Source: Shimia sp. R9_2
Lineage (GTDB): Bacteria; Pseudomonadota; Alphaproteobacteria; Rhodobacterales; Rhodobacteraceae
Assembly (NCBI RefSeq): GCF_017743735.1
Contig: NZ_JAGHRO010000007.1
Span: 124,001 to 188,000 of the forward strand
Reading direction: 5' to 3'
DNA: 64,000 bases
Shown: positions 44,508-53,151 of the stretch, one piece after another
Layout: each line of letters starts with the position of its first letter
Position numbering within the stretch: position 1 is the stretch's first letter
The notes under the pieces: generated by a model
What the model saw: only the letters and a program-made list of their open reading frames with translations
Told to the model about the DNA's origin: nothing
Database searches by the model: none
Program-made: the position numbers and the translations under genes

Positions 44508-44540
44508 AAAAGGCGCGAAGGTTTTTCCTTCGCGCCTTTT
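44508..44540. terminator. Bidirectional intrinsic terminator
   Basis: A 14-bp perfect stem (44508-44521 and 44527-44540) with a T5 loop and T/A tracts on both sides; serves tRNA-Gly copy 2 (plus) and the deaminase gene (minus). Confidence 0.9.
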
Positions 44541-44561
44541 GCTTTTCAAACCCTCATAGAT

Positions 44562-45911
44562 TTACGGCGCGAGCGCGCGGGCCAGCTGGTTCTGACGCAC
44601 AATGGCGCTTTGCAGATCAATCGTGGTGATCTGGCCATCGCGCACAATCTGGCGCCCCTCAACAAAGAGATCGCGCACGGTGGTCGGCCCGGCCAGTAGA
44701 ATCGCCGCCGGATCCCAGCTGCCCGCGCTTTCGATGCCGGACACATCCCAGAGCGCGAGATCGGCGCGTTTGCCCACGGCGATCTGGCCACAATCCGGAC
44801 GGCCCAGCACCTCTGCCCCGCCGCGCGTGGCAATTTCCAGCGCTTCGCGCGCACTCATCGCGTCCGCACCATTGGCGACACGCTGCAGCAACATGGCCTG
44901 ACGCGCCTCAAGCACCAGATTGCCCGCATCGTTTGAGGCGGAACCATCGACGCCAAGACCAACCGGTACGCCAGCGTCGCGCATGGCGCGCACTGGTGCA
45001 ATGCCACTGCCAAGGCGACAGTTGGAACACGGGCAATGGGCCACACCGGTTTTGGTACGGGCAAAGAGCGCGATTTCCGAAGCGTCCAACTTCACACAAT
45101 GGGCGTGCCAGACATCTTCGCCGACCCAGCCAAGCTCCTCGGCGTATTGCCCCGGACGGCAGCCGAAGTTTTCCAGTGAATAGGCGATGTCTTCTTCGTT
45201 TTCGGCCAGATGGGTGTGCAGCATCACGCCTTTGTCGCGCGCGAGCAGCGCCGCATCGCGCATCAGCTCGCGACTGACCGAGAAAGGCGAACACGGGGCC
45301 ACGCCGACGCGCAGCATACTGCCCTCGGCAGCGTCATGGTGGGTGTCGATCAGGCGAATGGCGTCTTTGAGAATGGTGTCTTCGCGCTCCACCAGCGCAT
45401 CGGGCGGCAAGCCGCCGTCGCTTTCGCCAATGCTCATGGCGCCCCGTGTGGGGTGAAAGCGCATCCCAAGGCTTTGCGCGGCGGCGATGGTGTCATCCAG
45501 ACGTGCGCCATTGGGGTAGAGATAAAGATGATCGGAGGTCAGGGTGCAGCCCGACAGGGCCAGCTCGGCCAGACCGATTTGCGCGGAGACATACATCTCC
45601 TCAGGGCCAAAGCGGGACCAGATCGGATAGAGCGTTTTGAGCCAGCCAAAAAGCAGCGCATCCTGCCCACCCGGCACGGCGCGGGTGAGGGTCTGGTAAA
45701 GATGGTGGTGGGTGTTCACGAGGCCCGGTGTGATCACGCAGTCCTGGGCAAAAACCACCTCTTCCCCGTCAGCGGCTACAAGATCGGGGCCGATCTCAGA
45801 AACCACCCCATCCTGAATACGAATGTCCTGCCCCGCCAGCTCGCGGCGGGCATCATCCATCGTCAGGATGGTCTGGGCAGATTTGATCAAATAGCGGCTG
45901 TTTGCCGACAT
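44562..45911 (-). CDS. 8-oxoguanine deaminase (amidohydrolase family)
   Basis: A 449-residue metal-dependent amidohydrolase from ATG 45911, with GGGAG about 8 nt upstream. Metal motifs: VNTHHHLYQ (about 66-74), HTHLAENEED (about 235-244), HAHCVKL, and D in GLGVDGSASND (about 320). The SDHLYLYPNGA and HCPCSNCRLGSG segments are those I associate with 8-oxoguanine deaminases (EC 3.5.4.32), giving urate; related TRZ/ATZ enzymes deaminate other heterocycles. It acts in the cytoplasm. No xanthine or urate genes are nearby. Confidence 0.82.
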   Translation of the reverse strand: MSANSRYLIKSAQTILTMDDARRELAGQDIRIQDGVVSEIGPDLVAADGEEVVFAQDCVITPGLVNTHHHLYQTLTRAVPGGQDALLFGWLKTLYPIWSRFGPEEMYVSAQIGLAELALSGCTLTSDHLYLYPNGARLDDTIAAAQSLGMRFHPTRGAMSIGESDGGLPPDALVEREDTILKDAIRLIDTHHDAAEGSMLRVGVAPCSPFSVSRELMRDAALLARDKGVMLHTHLAENEEDIAYSLENFGCRPGQYAEELGWVGEDVWHAHCVKLDASEIALFARTKTGVAHCPCSNCRLGSGIAPVRAMRDAGVPVGLGVDGSASNDAGNLVLEARQAMLLQRVANGADAMSAREALEIATRGGAEVLGRPDCGQIAVGKRADLALWDVSGIESAGSWDPAAILLAGPTTVRDLFVEGRQIVRDGQITTIDLQSAIVRQNQLARALAP

Positions 45912-46070
45912 GTGCACACTCCCTTGGCCATTTCAGTGGCCCGATTCGGTGCAAGGTCTGAGGCATGGCGACAGAAAGCGGGCAAAGGACTCGTCATGCG
46001 CCACGACCCTAACGGCTGTGGCGCACCGGTTTCAAGCCTGAGAAAGCAAGCGAGAGGTGACGCCGCAGCG

Positions 46071-46865
46071 TCAGCCTGCTGACAAGAGCGCAAGCGCCTG
46101 TTCGTGCAGCACTTTATTGGAGGCCGCGAGCACCTGACCACCCTCATGCGCAGGGCCACCCTGCCAGTTTGTGACGATGCCCCCTGCGGCCTCGATCACC
46201 GCAATCGGCCCCTGAATGTCATAGGCATTTAGGCCCGCCTCAATCACCAGATCAACCTGACCGGCGGCCAGCAGCGCATAAGCGTAGCAATCCATGCCGT
46301 AGCGGGTGAGCTTGACCTCAGGCACCACACGCTCAAAGGCGGCGCGCTCAGCCGGGGTGCCCACTTCGGGGAAGGTGGTGAAAAGGATCGCCTCTGACAG
46401 CGCAGCGGTCGCGCGGGTTTTCAGCGGGGTGGCGCCATGCGGGCCATGGGCTTCGGCGACACCAAAGCCGCCTTTGAAGCGCTCCCCGATATAGGGTTGA
46501 TCGACAATGCCAAAGATCGGGCCGGTTTCGTCAGACACGGCGATCAGCACCCCCCATGTGGGCGTGCCGGAGATAAACCCGCGGGTGCCGTCAATCGGAT
46601 CCAGCACCCAGGTCAGATCGCTGGTGCCGGATTTCTCGCCAAATTCCTCGCCCAAGATCGCATCCTGCGGACGCATCTGCGCAAGAACAGACCGCATGGC
46701 CTCTTCGGCCGCGCGGTCCGCTACAGTGACCGGGTCAAACCCGCCATCCAACTTGTTGTCCGCAGTGAGGGCGTGATGCCGAAAATGGGGAAGAATAGCC
46801 CGTCTTGCGGCATCGGCCATGGCATCTGCCACGGCCATCAACTGCGTTTGGTCCTGTGGGGTCAT
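46071..46865 (-). CDS. hisN: Inositol-monophosphatase-family phosphatase, probably histidinol-phosphatase
   Basis: A 264-residue Mg-dependent phosphatase. The motifs GEEFGEKSG (about 72-80), WVLDPIDGTRGFISG (about 87-101) with the metal-binding DPIDGT, and the C-terminal YDIQGPIAVIEAAGG (about 216-230) are complete. FISGTPTWGVLIA favours the HisN group, which dephosphorylates histidinol phosphate, over inositol monophosphatase. It stands alone. Length is normal. Confidence 0.85.
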   Translation of the reverse strand: MTPQDQTQLMAVADAMADAARRAILPHFRHHALTADNKLDGGFDPVTVADRAAEEAMRSVLAQMRPQDAILGEEFGEKSGTSDLTWVLDPIDGTRGFISGTPTWGVLIAVSDETGPIFGIVDQPYIGERFKGGFGVAEAHGPHGATPLKTRATAALSEAILFTTFPEVGTPAERAAFERVVPEVKLTRYGMDCYAYALLAAGQVDLVIEAGLNAYDIQGPIAVIEAAGGIVTNWQGGPAHEGGQVLAASNKVLHEQALALLSAG

Positions 46866-46922
46866 TTGGGTCTTGCCTCCGCCCTGAATTCGCCCATTGG
46901 CTAACTCAGAGCGGGACCGGAC

Positions 46923-47291
46923 TCAAGCGACGTCGCTGAGAACGCGCGCCAGCTCGAACAGGCGGCGGCGCTGGTTCTCCGGAATGGCGTAGTAGCTGCG
47001 GATCAGATCCAGCGCTTCTTTGTCTGCCATGATGTCGGAAGGAACGGATTGAGTGGTGCCGTCCTCTTTGTCTGTTTCCAAGCCTTCGAAGAAAAAGCTC
47101 ACAGGCACATCAAGTGCATCCGAGATGTCCCAAAGACGAGACGCGCTGACGCGGTTGGCGCCCGTTTCGTACTTCTGGATCTGCTGGAACTTGATACCAA
47201 CCTGCTCGGCCAGCTGCTGCTGGGTCATCCCCGTCAGCCAGCGACGCTGCCGTATCTTCTTACCAACATGCACATCCACCGGGTGTGTCAT
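46923..47291 (-). CDS. XRE-family helix-turn-helix regulator
   Basis: A 122-residue DNA-binding protein from ATG 47291, with GGAG about 8 nt upstream. The HTH domain spans about 9-65 (KKIRQRRWLTGMTQQQLAEQVGIKFQQIQKYETGANRVSASRL). The C-terminal half (FFFEGLETDKEDG...LFELARVL) is helical and likely dimerises. This form is highly conserved in Rhodobacterales. A near-palindrome in its upstream region may be its own operator. Confidence 0.9.
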   Translation of the reverse strand: MTHPVDVHVGKKIRQRRWLTGMTQQQLAEQVGIKFQQIQKYETGANRVSASRLWDISDALDVPVSFFFEGLETDKEDGTTQSVPSDIMADKEALDLIRSYYAIPENQRRRLFELARVLSDVA

Positions 47292-47622
47292 GACTCGTCT
47301 CCTTCGAATAAAATTGCCAAGCCACAGACAATCCCTGAGCGGAAGCTCAGACGCGGCTCCAGTTAAATAGTGCAACTATCGCGCATCCCATTCGCGATTG
47401 TTTAAGCTTAACAGTTTTCCCCTTATAATCAAGGGATAGAATGTGTTGGTCTCCTAAACATAAAGGCGAACGGATGCCCAAAGGGGTAGGTCCATTCGGA
47501 TAGGTATGGTGGTAAAATACTCTCATTACGTGATGTTTCATTCCAAATTACCCGTTTCCCAGCGTCAGCTTTGACTTGATTGTGAACCCATGTGAATGCT
47601 CGCCAAACAGAGGAGAAGAGAC
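47292..47622. other. Divergent intergenic region between XRE regulator and oxidoreductase
   Basis: No gene. A near-perfect 15-bp palindrome TGTTTAAGCTTAACA lies at 47399-47413, and ATCGCG (47378-47383) with CGCGAT (47393-47398) forms a second inverted repeat. Both could be regulator sites for either divergent gene. Confidence 0.45.
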
Positions 47623-48585
47623 ATGCGCGCCTTTCAGGTAGTTTCCCACGACACCGCCCCCCGTTTGGTGGACTTGCCCACGCCGGAACCCGCAGCCGGG
47701 CAGATTCGGGTGAAGATCCGCGCCTGCGCTCTGAACTTCGGCGATCTCCTTATGATCAAGGGCACCTATCAGGCAACGCCGCCGGTGCCTTTCACCCTTG
47801 GCATGGAAGTCGCTGGCGTGGTCGATGCGCTTGGCCCGGACACCAAAGGCCCTGCAATTGGCACACGTGTGCTGGTGTTTGGCGGCAGCGGCGGATTGGC
47901 GGAGTTTGGCGTTTATGATGCGGCCAGCGCGGTGCCAATCCCGGATATGATGAGCTTTGAGGACGCGGCGGCCTTCCCTGTGGCCTATGGCACAAGCCAT
48001 GTGGCGCTGGATTACCGCGCGCGCCTGCAGCCCGGTGAGAACCTGCTGGTGCTGGGCGCGGCGGGCGGCGTTGGCCTGACGGCGGTGGAGCTTGGCAAGC
48101 TGATGGGCGCCAATGTGATTGCCTGTGCGCGCGGCGCGGACAAGCTCGCGGTGGCGCAAAAGGCCGGGGCGGATCACCTGATTGATGCCACCGATGCGGA
48201 CATTCGCGCGGAGGTCAAAGCGCTGGGTGGGGCTGATGTGGTTTATGATCCCGTGGGCGGCGAACAATTCAAAGCAGCCTTCCGCGCCTGCCGACCAGAA
48301 GCGCGCCTGTTGCCGATCGGCTTTGCATCCGGTGACATTCCACAGATCCCGGCTAACCACCTGCTGGTGAAAAACCTCACGGTGATGGGGCTCTATTGGG
48401 GCGGGTATCTGGCATTTAGACCAGAGGTGATTGTTGGCAGCATGAAAACCCTGTTTGGCTGGTACGGGGAAGGCAAGCTGTCCCCGCATGTGAGCCATGT
48501 TCTGCCGCTTGAGGAATCGGCAGAAGCTTATGAGCTGCTGCGCAGCCGTAAATCCACCGGCAAGGTGGTGGTGGCCATCAACTGA
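47623..48585 (+). CDS. NADPH:quinone oxidoreductase (zinc-free MDR family)
   Basis: A 320-residue medium-chain dehydrogenase/reductase-like enzyme from ATG 47623, with AGGAG upstream. It has the GroES-like N-domain (ALNFGDLLMIKGTYQATPPVPFTLGMEVAGVV) and the NADPH motif VLGAAGGVGLTAVELGKLMGA (about 141-161). Zinc ligands are absent, as in quinone or enoyl reductases. Its 3' end overlaps the convergent LysR gene by 8 bp. Confidence 0.9.
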   Translation: MRAFQVVSHDTAPRLVDLPTPEPAAGQIRVKIRACALNFGDLLMIKGTYQATPPVPFTLGMEVAGVVDALGPDTKGPAIGTRVLVFGGSGGLAEFGVYDAASAVPIPDMMSFEDAAAFPVAYGTSHVALDYRARLQPGENLLVLGAAGGVGLTAVELGKLMGANVIACARGADKLAVAQKAGADHLIDATDADIRAEVKALGGADVVYDPVGGEQFKAAFRACRPEARLLPIGFASGDIPQIPANHLLVKNLTVMGLYWGGYLAFRPEVIVGSMKTLFGWYGEGKLSPHVSHVLPLEESAEAYELLRSRKSTGKVVVAIN

Positions 48586-49471
48586 CCACCCCAAGTCGCA
48601 CAGGGGGCTCCGCCTGCGCATGCATGGGCTGGAACCCTTTGCGAATAAGATTAGCCAATTGGGCGATGACGTCGCCCTTGGCCTGATCCGCCCCATACAT
48701 ATTGATGTGCTGCTCTCCGAGATCGGGCAGCGATCCGCCGTGGTCGATCACCTCCAAATGGCGCGGCTCAGTGCCAAGCAACATCTCCCCAATCCCCAGA
48801 TCAGCGGTGATTGTCGCCTCAACGGTGCGATCAGAATCTGTCTCAAGCGCCGAGTCCCACTCAATCCCCGCACGGTCCAGCGCCGCAATGGCGCGCGGAC
48901 GGAAGAGGCAGTGGCGGGCAGAGGCAAACTGAATGGGGCGGCGGCGCCAGCTTGCCCCGCCGGGCGCACCGATCCAGACCAAAGGCAGGGTGCAGAGCCC
49001 CTCTGCTCCGTCCGGCGTGCTGGATTCCGTGGTCAGGATCAGATCAATCTCGCCCTTCTCAAACATCTGCTTGAGCTCAAGCGTGTAGGAGGAGACCAGA
49101 TTGACCTTCACACGTGGAAAGGCGCTGCTGAATTGCTGCATCACGCGCGGAATGGCCGGGTAGACAATGTCGTGCGGCACGCCAAGCGTCACCGTGCCCT
49201 CAAATTCATCATGGGACAGGCGGCGCATGATTTCATCATTCAATGTCACCATCCGGCGGGCATAGCCAAGCATCTGCTCCCCGTCCGGCGTCAGCGCGAT
49301 CCCGCGGCCTGAGCGATCCAGCAAGGCAACACCGATCAACTCTTCAAGGCGCTTGAGCTGCATCGACACCGCCGATTGCGTGAGATGCAGAAAGCCTGCG
49401 GCCTTGGTGACGCCGCCCATATCGGCCACAGCCACAAAACTGCGCAACGTGGTTACATCAAGATTTCGCAT
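48578..49471 (-). CDS. LysR-family transcriptional regulator
   Basis: A 297-residue regulator from ATG 49471. The winged HTH (LDVTTLRSFVAVADMGGVTKAAGFLHLTQSAVSMQLKRLEELIG) is at residues 3-46 and the effector domain follows from about 90. It is convergent with the quinone oxidoreductase and divergent from the DUF1127 gene at 49632. A 10-bp inverted repeat at 49488-49522, just upstream of the start, is a candidate autoregulatory site. Ligand unknown. Confidence 0.9.
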   Translation of the reverse strand: MRNLDVTTLRSFVAVADMGGVTKAAGFLHLTQSAVSMQLKRLEELIGVALLDRSGRGIALTPDGEQMLGYARRMVTLNDEIMRRLSHDEFEGTVTLGVPHDIVYPAIPRVMQQFSSAFPRVKVNLVSSYTLELKQMFEKGEIDLILTTESSTPDGAEGLCTLPLVWIGAPGGASWRRRPIQFASARHCLFRPRAIAALDRAGIEWDSALETDSDRTVEATITADLGIGEMLLGTEPRHLEVIDHGGSLPDLGEQHINMYGADQAKGDVIAQLANLIRKGFQPMHAQAEPPVRLGVVS

Positions 49472-49487
49472 GCCATTCCCCCTATAA

Positions 49488-49522
49488 ATCACGGATTTCG
49501 ATATATCATCAGAATCTGTGAT
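49488..49522. promoter_or_regulatory. Inverted repeat upstream of the LysR gene
   Basis: ATCACGGATT (49488-49497) and AATCTGTGAT (49513-49522), 9 of 10 paired, 15-bp spacer. The position, 17 bp upstream of the LysR start, fits an autoregulatory LysR site, though the T-N11-A core is not certain. Confidence 0.45.
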
Positions 49523-49631
49523 GCAATACCTCACAAACATTCGCTTTCAAGATATACCCCGCCTCCCATATACATCAAGTAATTTGATGCAGAGCACGAA
49601 ATCAATCGCAATTTAAGAAAGGATCGACTCA

Positions 49632-49841
49632 ATGGCCTTCATCACCACCTCCGCAGCTGCCTCCGGCACATCCAAATCCCTTTTCTCCCGCGTCGCGAAA
49701 GTGTTTGCCGTGCGCCGTCAGCGCCGCCAGCTTGCGCAGCTCGACAAAGCCGCGCTGTTTGACATGGGGCTGACCGAAGCCGATGTGCAGGCAGAGCTGA
49801 AACGGTCGGCTTGGGATGTGCCCGCGCATTGGAAAGGCTGA
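49632..49841 (+). CDS. DUF1127 small protein (second copy)
   Basis: A 69-residue basic protein. Residues about 25-60 (VRRQRRQLAQLDKAALFDMGLTEADVQAEL) match DUF1127 (YjiS-like). AAGGA precedes the ATG by about 10 nt. Unlike the copy at 36454, no CUCCUCCC-loop hairpins follow; instead a 13-bp palindromic hairpin lies about 90 bp downstream. Possible RNA-binding or stress role by family analogy. Confidence 0.82.
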   Translation: MAFITTSAAASGTSKSLFSRVAKVFAVRRQRRQLAQLDKAALFDMGLTEADVQAELKRSAWDVPAHWKG

Positions 49842-50201
49842 CCTTTAGACCGACACCGACAACATCTGGCACCCTTTGGGCCTTGCCCCATTTCGCCAGA
49901 TCCGCCCCTCACACGAGGCGCATCATCACAACGCTGTGAGCGCAAAACAGCCCCGTGCTTTGCGCTCACAGAGGCTAACCTCCGCCAGCTAGGACCGAAT
50001 CCATGCTCAAGGCGGAAAGCACGTCACGCAGGCCAGCAAACCGCAGGCCCCGCTTATTAAAAAAGCACCGCAAAAATGCGTCGGATTTCCGCGTCTCTGA
50101 CACCGGAAATCCTTGAATTCGCTTCAATGCTCACCGATATTTAGTACGGACATCCCGGCAACAGCCGTTGTGGGGAGGGAACGTATTATTCGGAGGCTGA
50201 G
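49842..50201. other. Intergenic region with a long perfect inverted repeat
   Basis: CTGTGAGCGCAAA (49934-49946) is exactly repeated in inverse at 49959-49971 around a 12-nt loop. No T-run follows. The rest (50000-50200) is the leader of the BAX inhibitor-like gene; I see no gene in it. Confidence 0.55.
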
Positions 50202-50978
50202 ATGGCTGAATTTGAAACACTGCGCGGCGCTGTTGGCGCACGTTCAGCGGAAATTGACGCGGGCCTGCGCGCCCATATGAACAAAGTCTACGGCACGATG
50301 TCCGTGGGCATGCTGATCACCTTTGCCGCGGCATGGGCCATTTCCGGCCTGGCCGTGACCACGGATCCGTCCGGTGCGACTGCGCAGATCAGCGCTGACA
50401 AATATCTGACCTCTTTTGGTTACGCGATCTATGGCTCCCCGCTGAAGTGGGTGATCATGTTTGCGCCGCTGCTGTTTGTCTTTGGCTTTGGCGCCGCGAT
50501 CAACCGCATGTCCGCCTCTGCGGCACAGCTGGTGTTCTACGTATTCGCAGCCGTGATGGGTCTGTCGATCAGCTCGATCTTCCTGGTGTTCACCGGCGAA
50601 TCCATCATTCAGGTCTTCCTGATCACCGCCATCGCCTTTGCTGGCCTGTCGCTCTATGGCTACACCACAAAGCGTGACCTTGGCCCAATCGGCACCTTCC
50701 TGATCATGGGTCTGATCGGCCTGATCATCGCGTCCATCGTGAACATCTTTCTGGCGTCTTCCGCCATGGCGTTTGCGATCTCCGTGATCGGCGTTTTGAT
50801 CTTTGCTGGCCTGACCGCCTATGACACGCAGAACATCAAGAACACCTACCTCGCACACGCCCACCACGGCGACAGCGAGTGGCTGAGCAAATCCGCCATC
50901 ATGGGGTCCCTGAGCCTGTATCTGAACTTCATCAACATGTTCATGATGCTGCTGCAGCTGTTCGGCAACCGCGAGTAA
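50202..50978 (+). CDS. BAX inhibitor-1/YccA-family membrane protein
   Basis: A 258-residue inner-membrane protein with seven or so hydrophobic helices after a 45-residue soluble start. The family motifs are visible in MNKVYGTMSVGMLITFAAAW, GLTAYDTQNIK (the conserved Asp of the UPF0005/BI-1 pore) and LSLYLNFINMFMMLLQLFG. Roles proposed for the family are calcium leak and modulation of membrane proteolysis. It is a single gene with its own terminator. Confidence 0.93.
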   Translation: MAEFETLRGAVGARSAEIDAGLRAHMNKVYGTMSVGMLITFAAAWAISGLAVTTDPSGATAQISADKYLTSFGYAIYGSPLKWVIMFAPLLFVFGFGAAINRMSASAAQLVFYVFAAVMGLSISSIFLVFTGESIIQVFLITAIAFAGLSLYGYTTKRDLGPIGTFLIMGLIGLIIASIVNIFLASSAMAFAISVIGVLIFAGLTAYDTQNIKNTYLAHAHHGDSEWLSKSAIMGSLSLYLNFINMFMMLLQLFGNRE

Positions 50979-50999
50979 GCCGAGCGACAGTTCAAAATG

Positions 51000-51030
51000 A
51001 AGGGCCGGTCACAGCGACCGGCCCTTTTCT
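51000..51030 (+). terminator. Intrinsic terminator after the BI-1 family gene
   Basis: An 11-bp stem AAGGGCCGGTC / GACCGGCCCTT (51000-51010 and 51016-51026) with a 5-nt loop and trailing Ts. Confidence 0.9.
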
Positions 51031-51052
51031 TTTGCCCGAAGATGATCGCGCT

Positions 51053-51580
51053 TTATGCCAGCGCAGGGTCCGCCAGTGTACGGGTCATCTGGATGGCGGG
51101 GAAATGCACGCCCGGCGCCAGCGTAAGCTCAATCTCAGCGGCCTCCTGAAAGCCCATAGAGGCGTAGAAATCGCGCGCGGTATAGGTGCTGAGGCAGCTC
51201 ATCTGGCGCATGCCGTGGGCCTCTGCGGAAGCGAGCGTCACGTCAATCAGCGCCCGCGCCACGCCGCGGCGTAGCCAGTCAGGCCGCGTGGCCACATGGC
51301 GCACATGACCAAGGTCGATGCCGCTGACACCCCGCGAAGGCGACAGATCGGTCCAGCCCCCTGCCCCAACGATGGCGTCGGTCTCTGCACATTCTGCAAG
51401 AAAATAGGTGCCGCAGGCCAAGAGCGATCCGCGTGCCCGCGTGATCAGGGGCAGCGCATCCTGCAACACATCGGCGCTGTAATCATTGGGCAGCAGATCC
51501 GGATAGGACTGGCCAAACAGCGCGGTCACGGCCTGACGGTCGTCAAGCGTGGCGGGGCGGATAAAGAATGGGTGGGGCAT
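51053..51580 (-). CDS. GNAT-family N-acetyltransferase
   Basis: A 175-residue acetyltransferase. The acetyl-CoA motif A HVRHVATRPDWLRRGVARALIDVTLASAEA spans about 90-120 and motif B YTARDFYASMGFQEAAEIEL about 132-151. The substrate is unknown. It is convergent with the BI-1 family gene. Confidence 0.88.
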   Translation of the reverse strand: MPHPFFIRPATLDDRQAVTALFGQSYPDLLPNDYSADVLQDALPLITRARGSLLACGTYFLAECAETDAIVGAGGWTDLSPSRGVSGIDLGHVRHVATRPDWLRRGVARALIDVTLASAEAHGMRQMSCLSTYTARDFYASMGFQEAAEIELTLAPGVHFPAIQMTRTLADPALA

Positions 51581-51645
51581 TGGGGACCCTCCTGAAGGAA
51601 ACAGTTTTTTTGTTCTTTCAGGCGCGGCTCCCCTAAAGCAAAAAA

Positions 51646-51665
51646 CCGCGCCTGGTGTGGCGCGG
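51646..51665 (-). terminator. Intrinsic terminator of rpmG
   Basis: A 7-bp GC stem CCGCGCC / GGCGCGG (51646-51652 and 51659-51665) extended by A/T pairs, followed on the minus strand by TTTTTT. Confidence 0.85.
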
Positions 51666-51692
51666 CTTTTGCATGTGTCTCAGAGGGGGATC

Positions 51693-51860
51693 TTACTTGA
51701 TCTTGCCTTCTTTGTACTCGACATGCTTGCGCACCACCGGGTCGTATTTGCGTACGACCATCTTTTCGGTCATGGTACGTGCGTTTTTCTTGGTCACGTA
51801 GAAATGGCCCGTGCCCGCGGTCGAGTTCAGACGGATCTTGATGGTCGTCGGCTTCGCCAT
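51693..51860 (-). CDS. rpmG: Ribosomal protein L33
   Basis: A 55-residue ribosomal protein: [20 protein letters not shown] at the start, then [10 protein letters not shown]...[18 protein letters not shown]. The start ATG is at 51858-51860 with GGAG upstream and the stop TAA at 51693-51695. It belongs to the cysteine-free form of L33. It is monocistronic with its own terminator. Confidence 0.96.
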   Translation of the reverse strand: MAKPTTIKIRLNSTAGTGHFYVTKKNARTMTEKMVVRKYDPVVRKHVEYKEGKIK

Positions 51861-52080
51861 TGTGCTTCTCCTGCGCCGGGGTACAGCTACCCCGTGAAAA
51901 TCTCTTGAAGCCCGCCTTTTACTGATGGTCTGGCCTGAGTCAATGGGCTTTCCCGAGAATCCTCAAAGAAAGTTGGGCTGCGCGGAAAATTCCCTCCCAG
52001 AACGGCTTTGCAGCCCGTCAACGAATGGGTAATTTCGCGCAATTACAGAGAGCGCGCGCTCTTTGATGGGGAAAGATGAC

Positions 52081-53112
52081 ATGGTTTGGTTCTGGATCGC
52101 AACAACGATTCCCGTGGTCCTGCTGGCGCTGGCCGGGATGCTCGGCGGCCTGTGGGCGGTGGCAGCACTGGTTTACATGGGCACGCTGGTGCATGTGATG
52201 GACCGTCTGGTGCGCGGCGCGGCGGCGAAGGCCGGTGCGGACGGTGAATTCCCCTCAGGCCTGCGACTGTCCCTGCTGCTGGGTGTGCTGCATTTTCCCC
52301 TGATGGCCATTGGCGTTGCCGCGCTGGCCGGGATCACGGATTTGAGCCATGGCGCCAGGATCTGTGTCTTCATTGCCTTTGGGCTGTTCTTTGGACAGGT
52401 CAGCAACGCCAACGCCCATGAGCTGATCCACAAGCCTGCGCGGCTGCCGCGTCTGATTGGCATGTGGGTCTATATCTCGCTGCTGTTTGGGCATCACACG
52501 TCAGCCCACACCAAGGTGCATCACGTCTGGGTGGCCACCAACAAAGACCCCAATTCGGCGCGCGATGGCGAGAGCTTTTATCACTTCTGGCCGCGCGCCT
52601 GGCTGGGCTCTTTCCGGGCCGGGCTGCGGGCGGAGACCGACATGCGCGCCAGAGCCAAAGGCCGCGCCAAGGGGATGCACCCCTATGTGGCCTATGTGGC
52701 GGGTGGCGCGCTGATGCTGGCTTTGGCGGCGATCTATGCCGGCCCCAAGGGGGCGATCGCCTATGTTGGGCTGGCGAGTTACAGCACCATGCAGCTTTTG
52801 CTGTCTGATTATGTGCAGCACTACGGCCTGCGCCGCGCCAAGAGGGCCAATGGCAAGCCCGAGCCCGTGGGGCCGCAGCACAGCTGGAATGCGCCGCAGC
52901 TCTACACCTCGGCTCTGATGCTCAATGCGCCGCGCCATTCCGATCACCATATGACCCCGACACGCGATTATCCGGCGCTGCGGCTCGACCGCCACGAAAT
53001 GCCCATCCTGCCGCACTCTCTGCCGCTGATGGCCACGCTGGCGCTTTGGCCGCGCATGTGGCGGCGGGTAATGGACCCGCGCGTGGCAAAACTGCGCGCA
53101 ACACGGCATTGA
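52081..53112 (+). CDS. alkB: AlkB-type membrane di-iron monooxygenase
   Basis: A 343-residue enzyme. ATG 52081 is preferred because GGGGAA lies 7 nt upstream; TTG/ATG codons 5-6 codons earlier have no such box. About six membrane helices surround the histidine clusters HELIHK, HTKVHH and HSDHH; DYVQHYGLRR matches the NYxEHYG signature with small changes. The family hydroxylates terminal carbons of alkanes or related chains. No rubredoxin gene is adjacent, and the protein is about 50 residues shorter than Pseudomonas AlkB, so the substrate may differ. Confidence 0.88.
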   Translation: MVWFWIATTIPVVLLALAGMLGGLWAVAALVYMGTLVHVMDRLVRGAAAKAGADGEFPSGLRLSLLLGVLHFPLMAIGVAALAGITDLSHGARICVFIAFGLFFGQVSNANAHELIHKPARLPRLIGMWVYISLLFGHHTSAHTKVHHVWVATNKDPNSARDGESFYHFWPRAWLGSFRAGLRAETDMRARAKGRAKGMHPYVAYVAGGALMLALAAIYAGPKGAIAYVGLASYSTMQLLLSDYVQHYGLRRAKRANGKPEPVGPQHSWNAPQLYTSALMLNAPRHSDHHMTPTRDYPALRLDRHEMPILPHSLPLMATLALWPRMWRRVMDPRVAKLRATRH

Positions 53113-53151
53113 GACTGGATTGGGCAGCGGTTGTCAGGCAGCATTGCTTTC

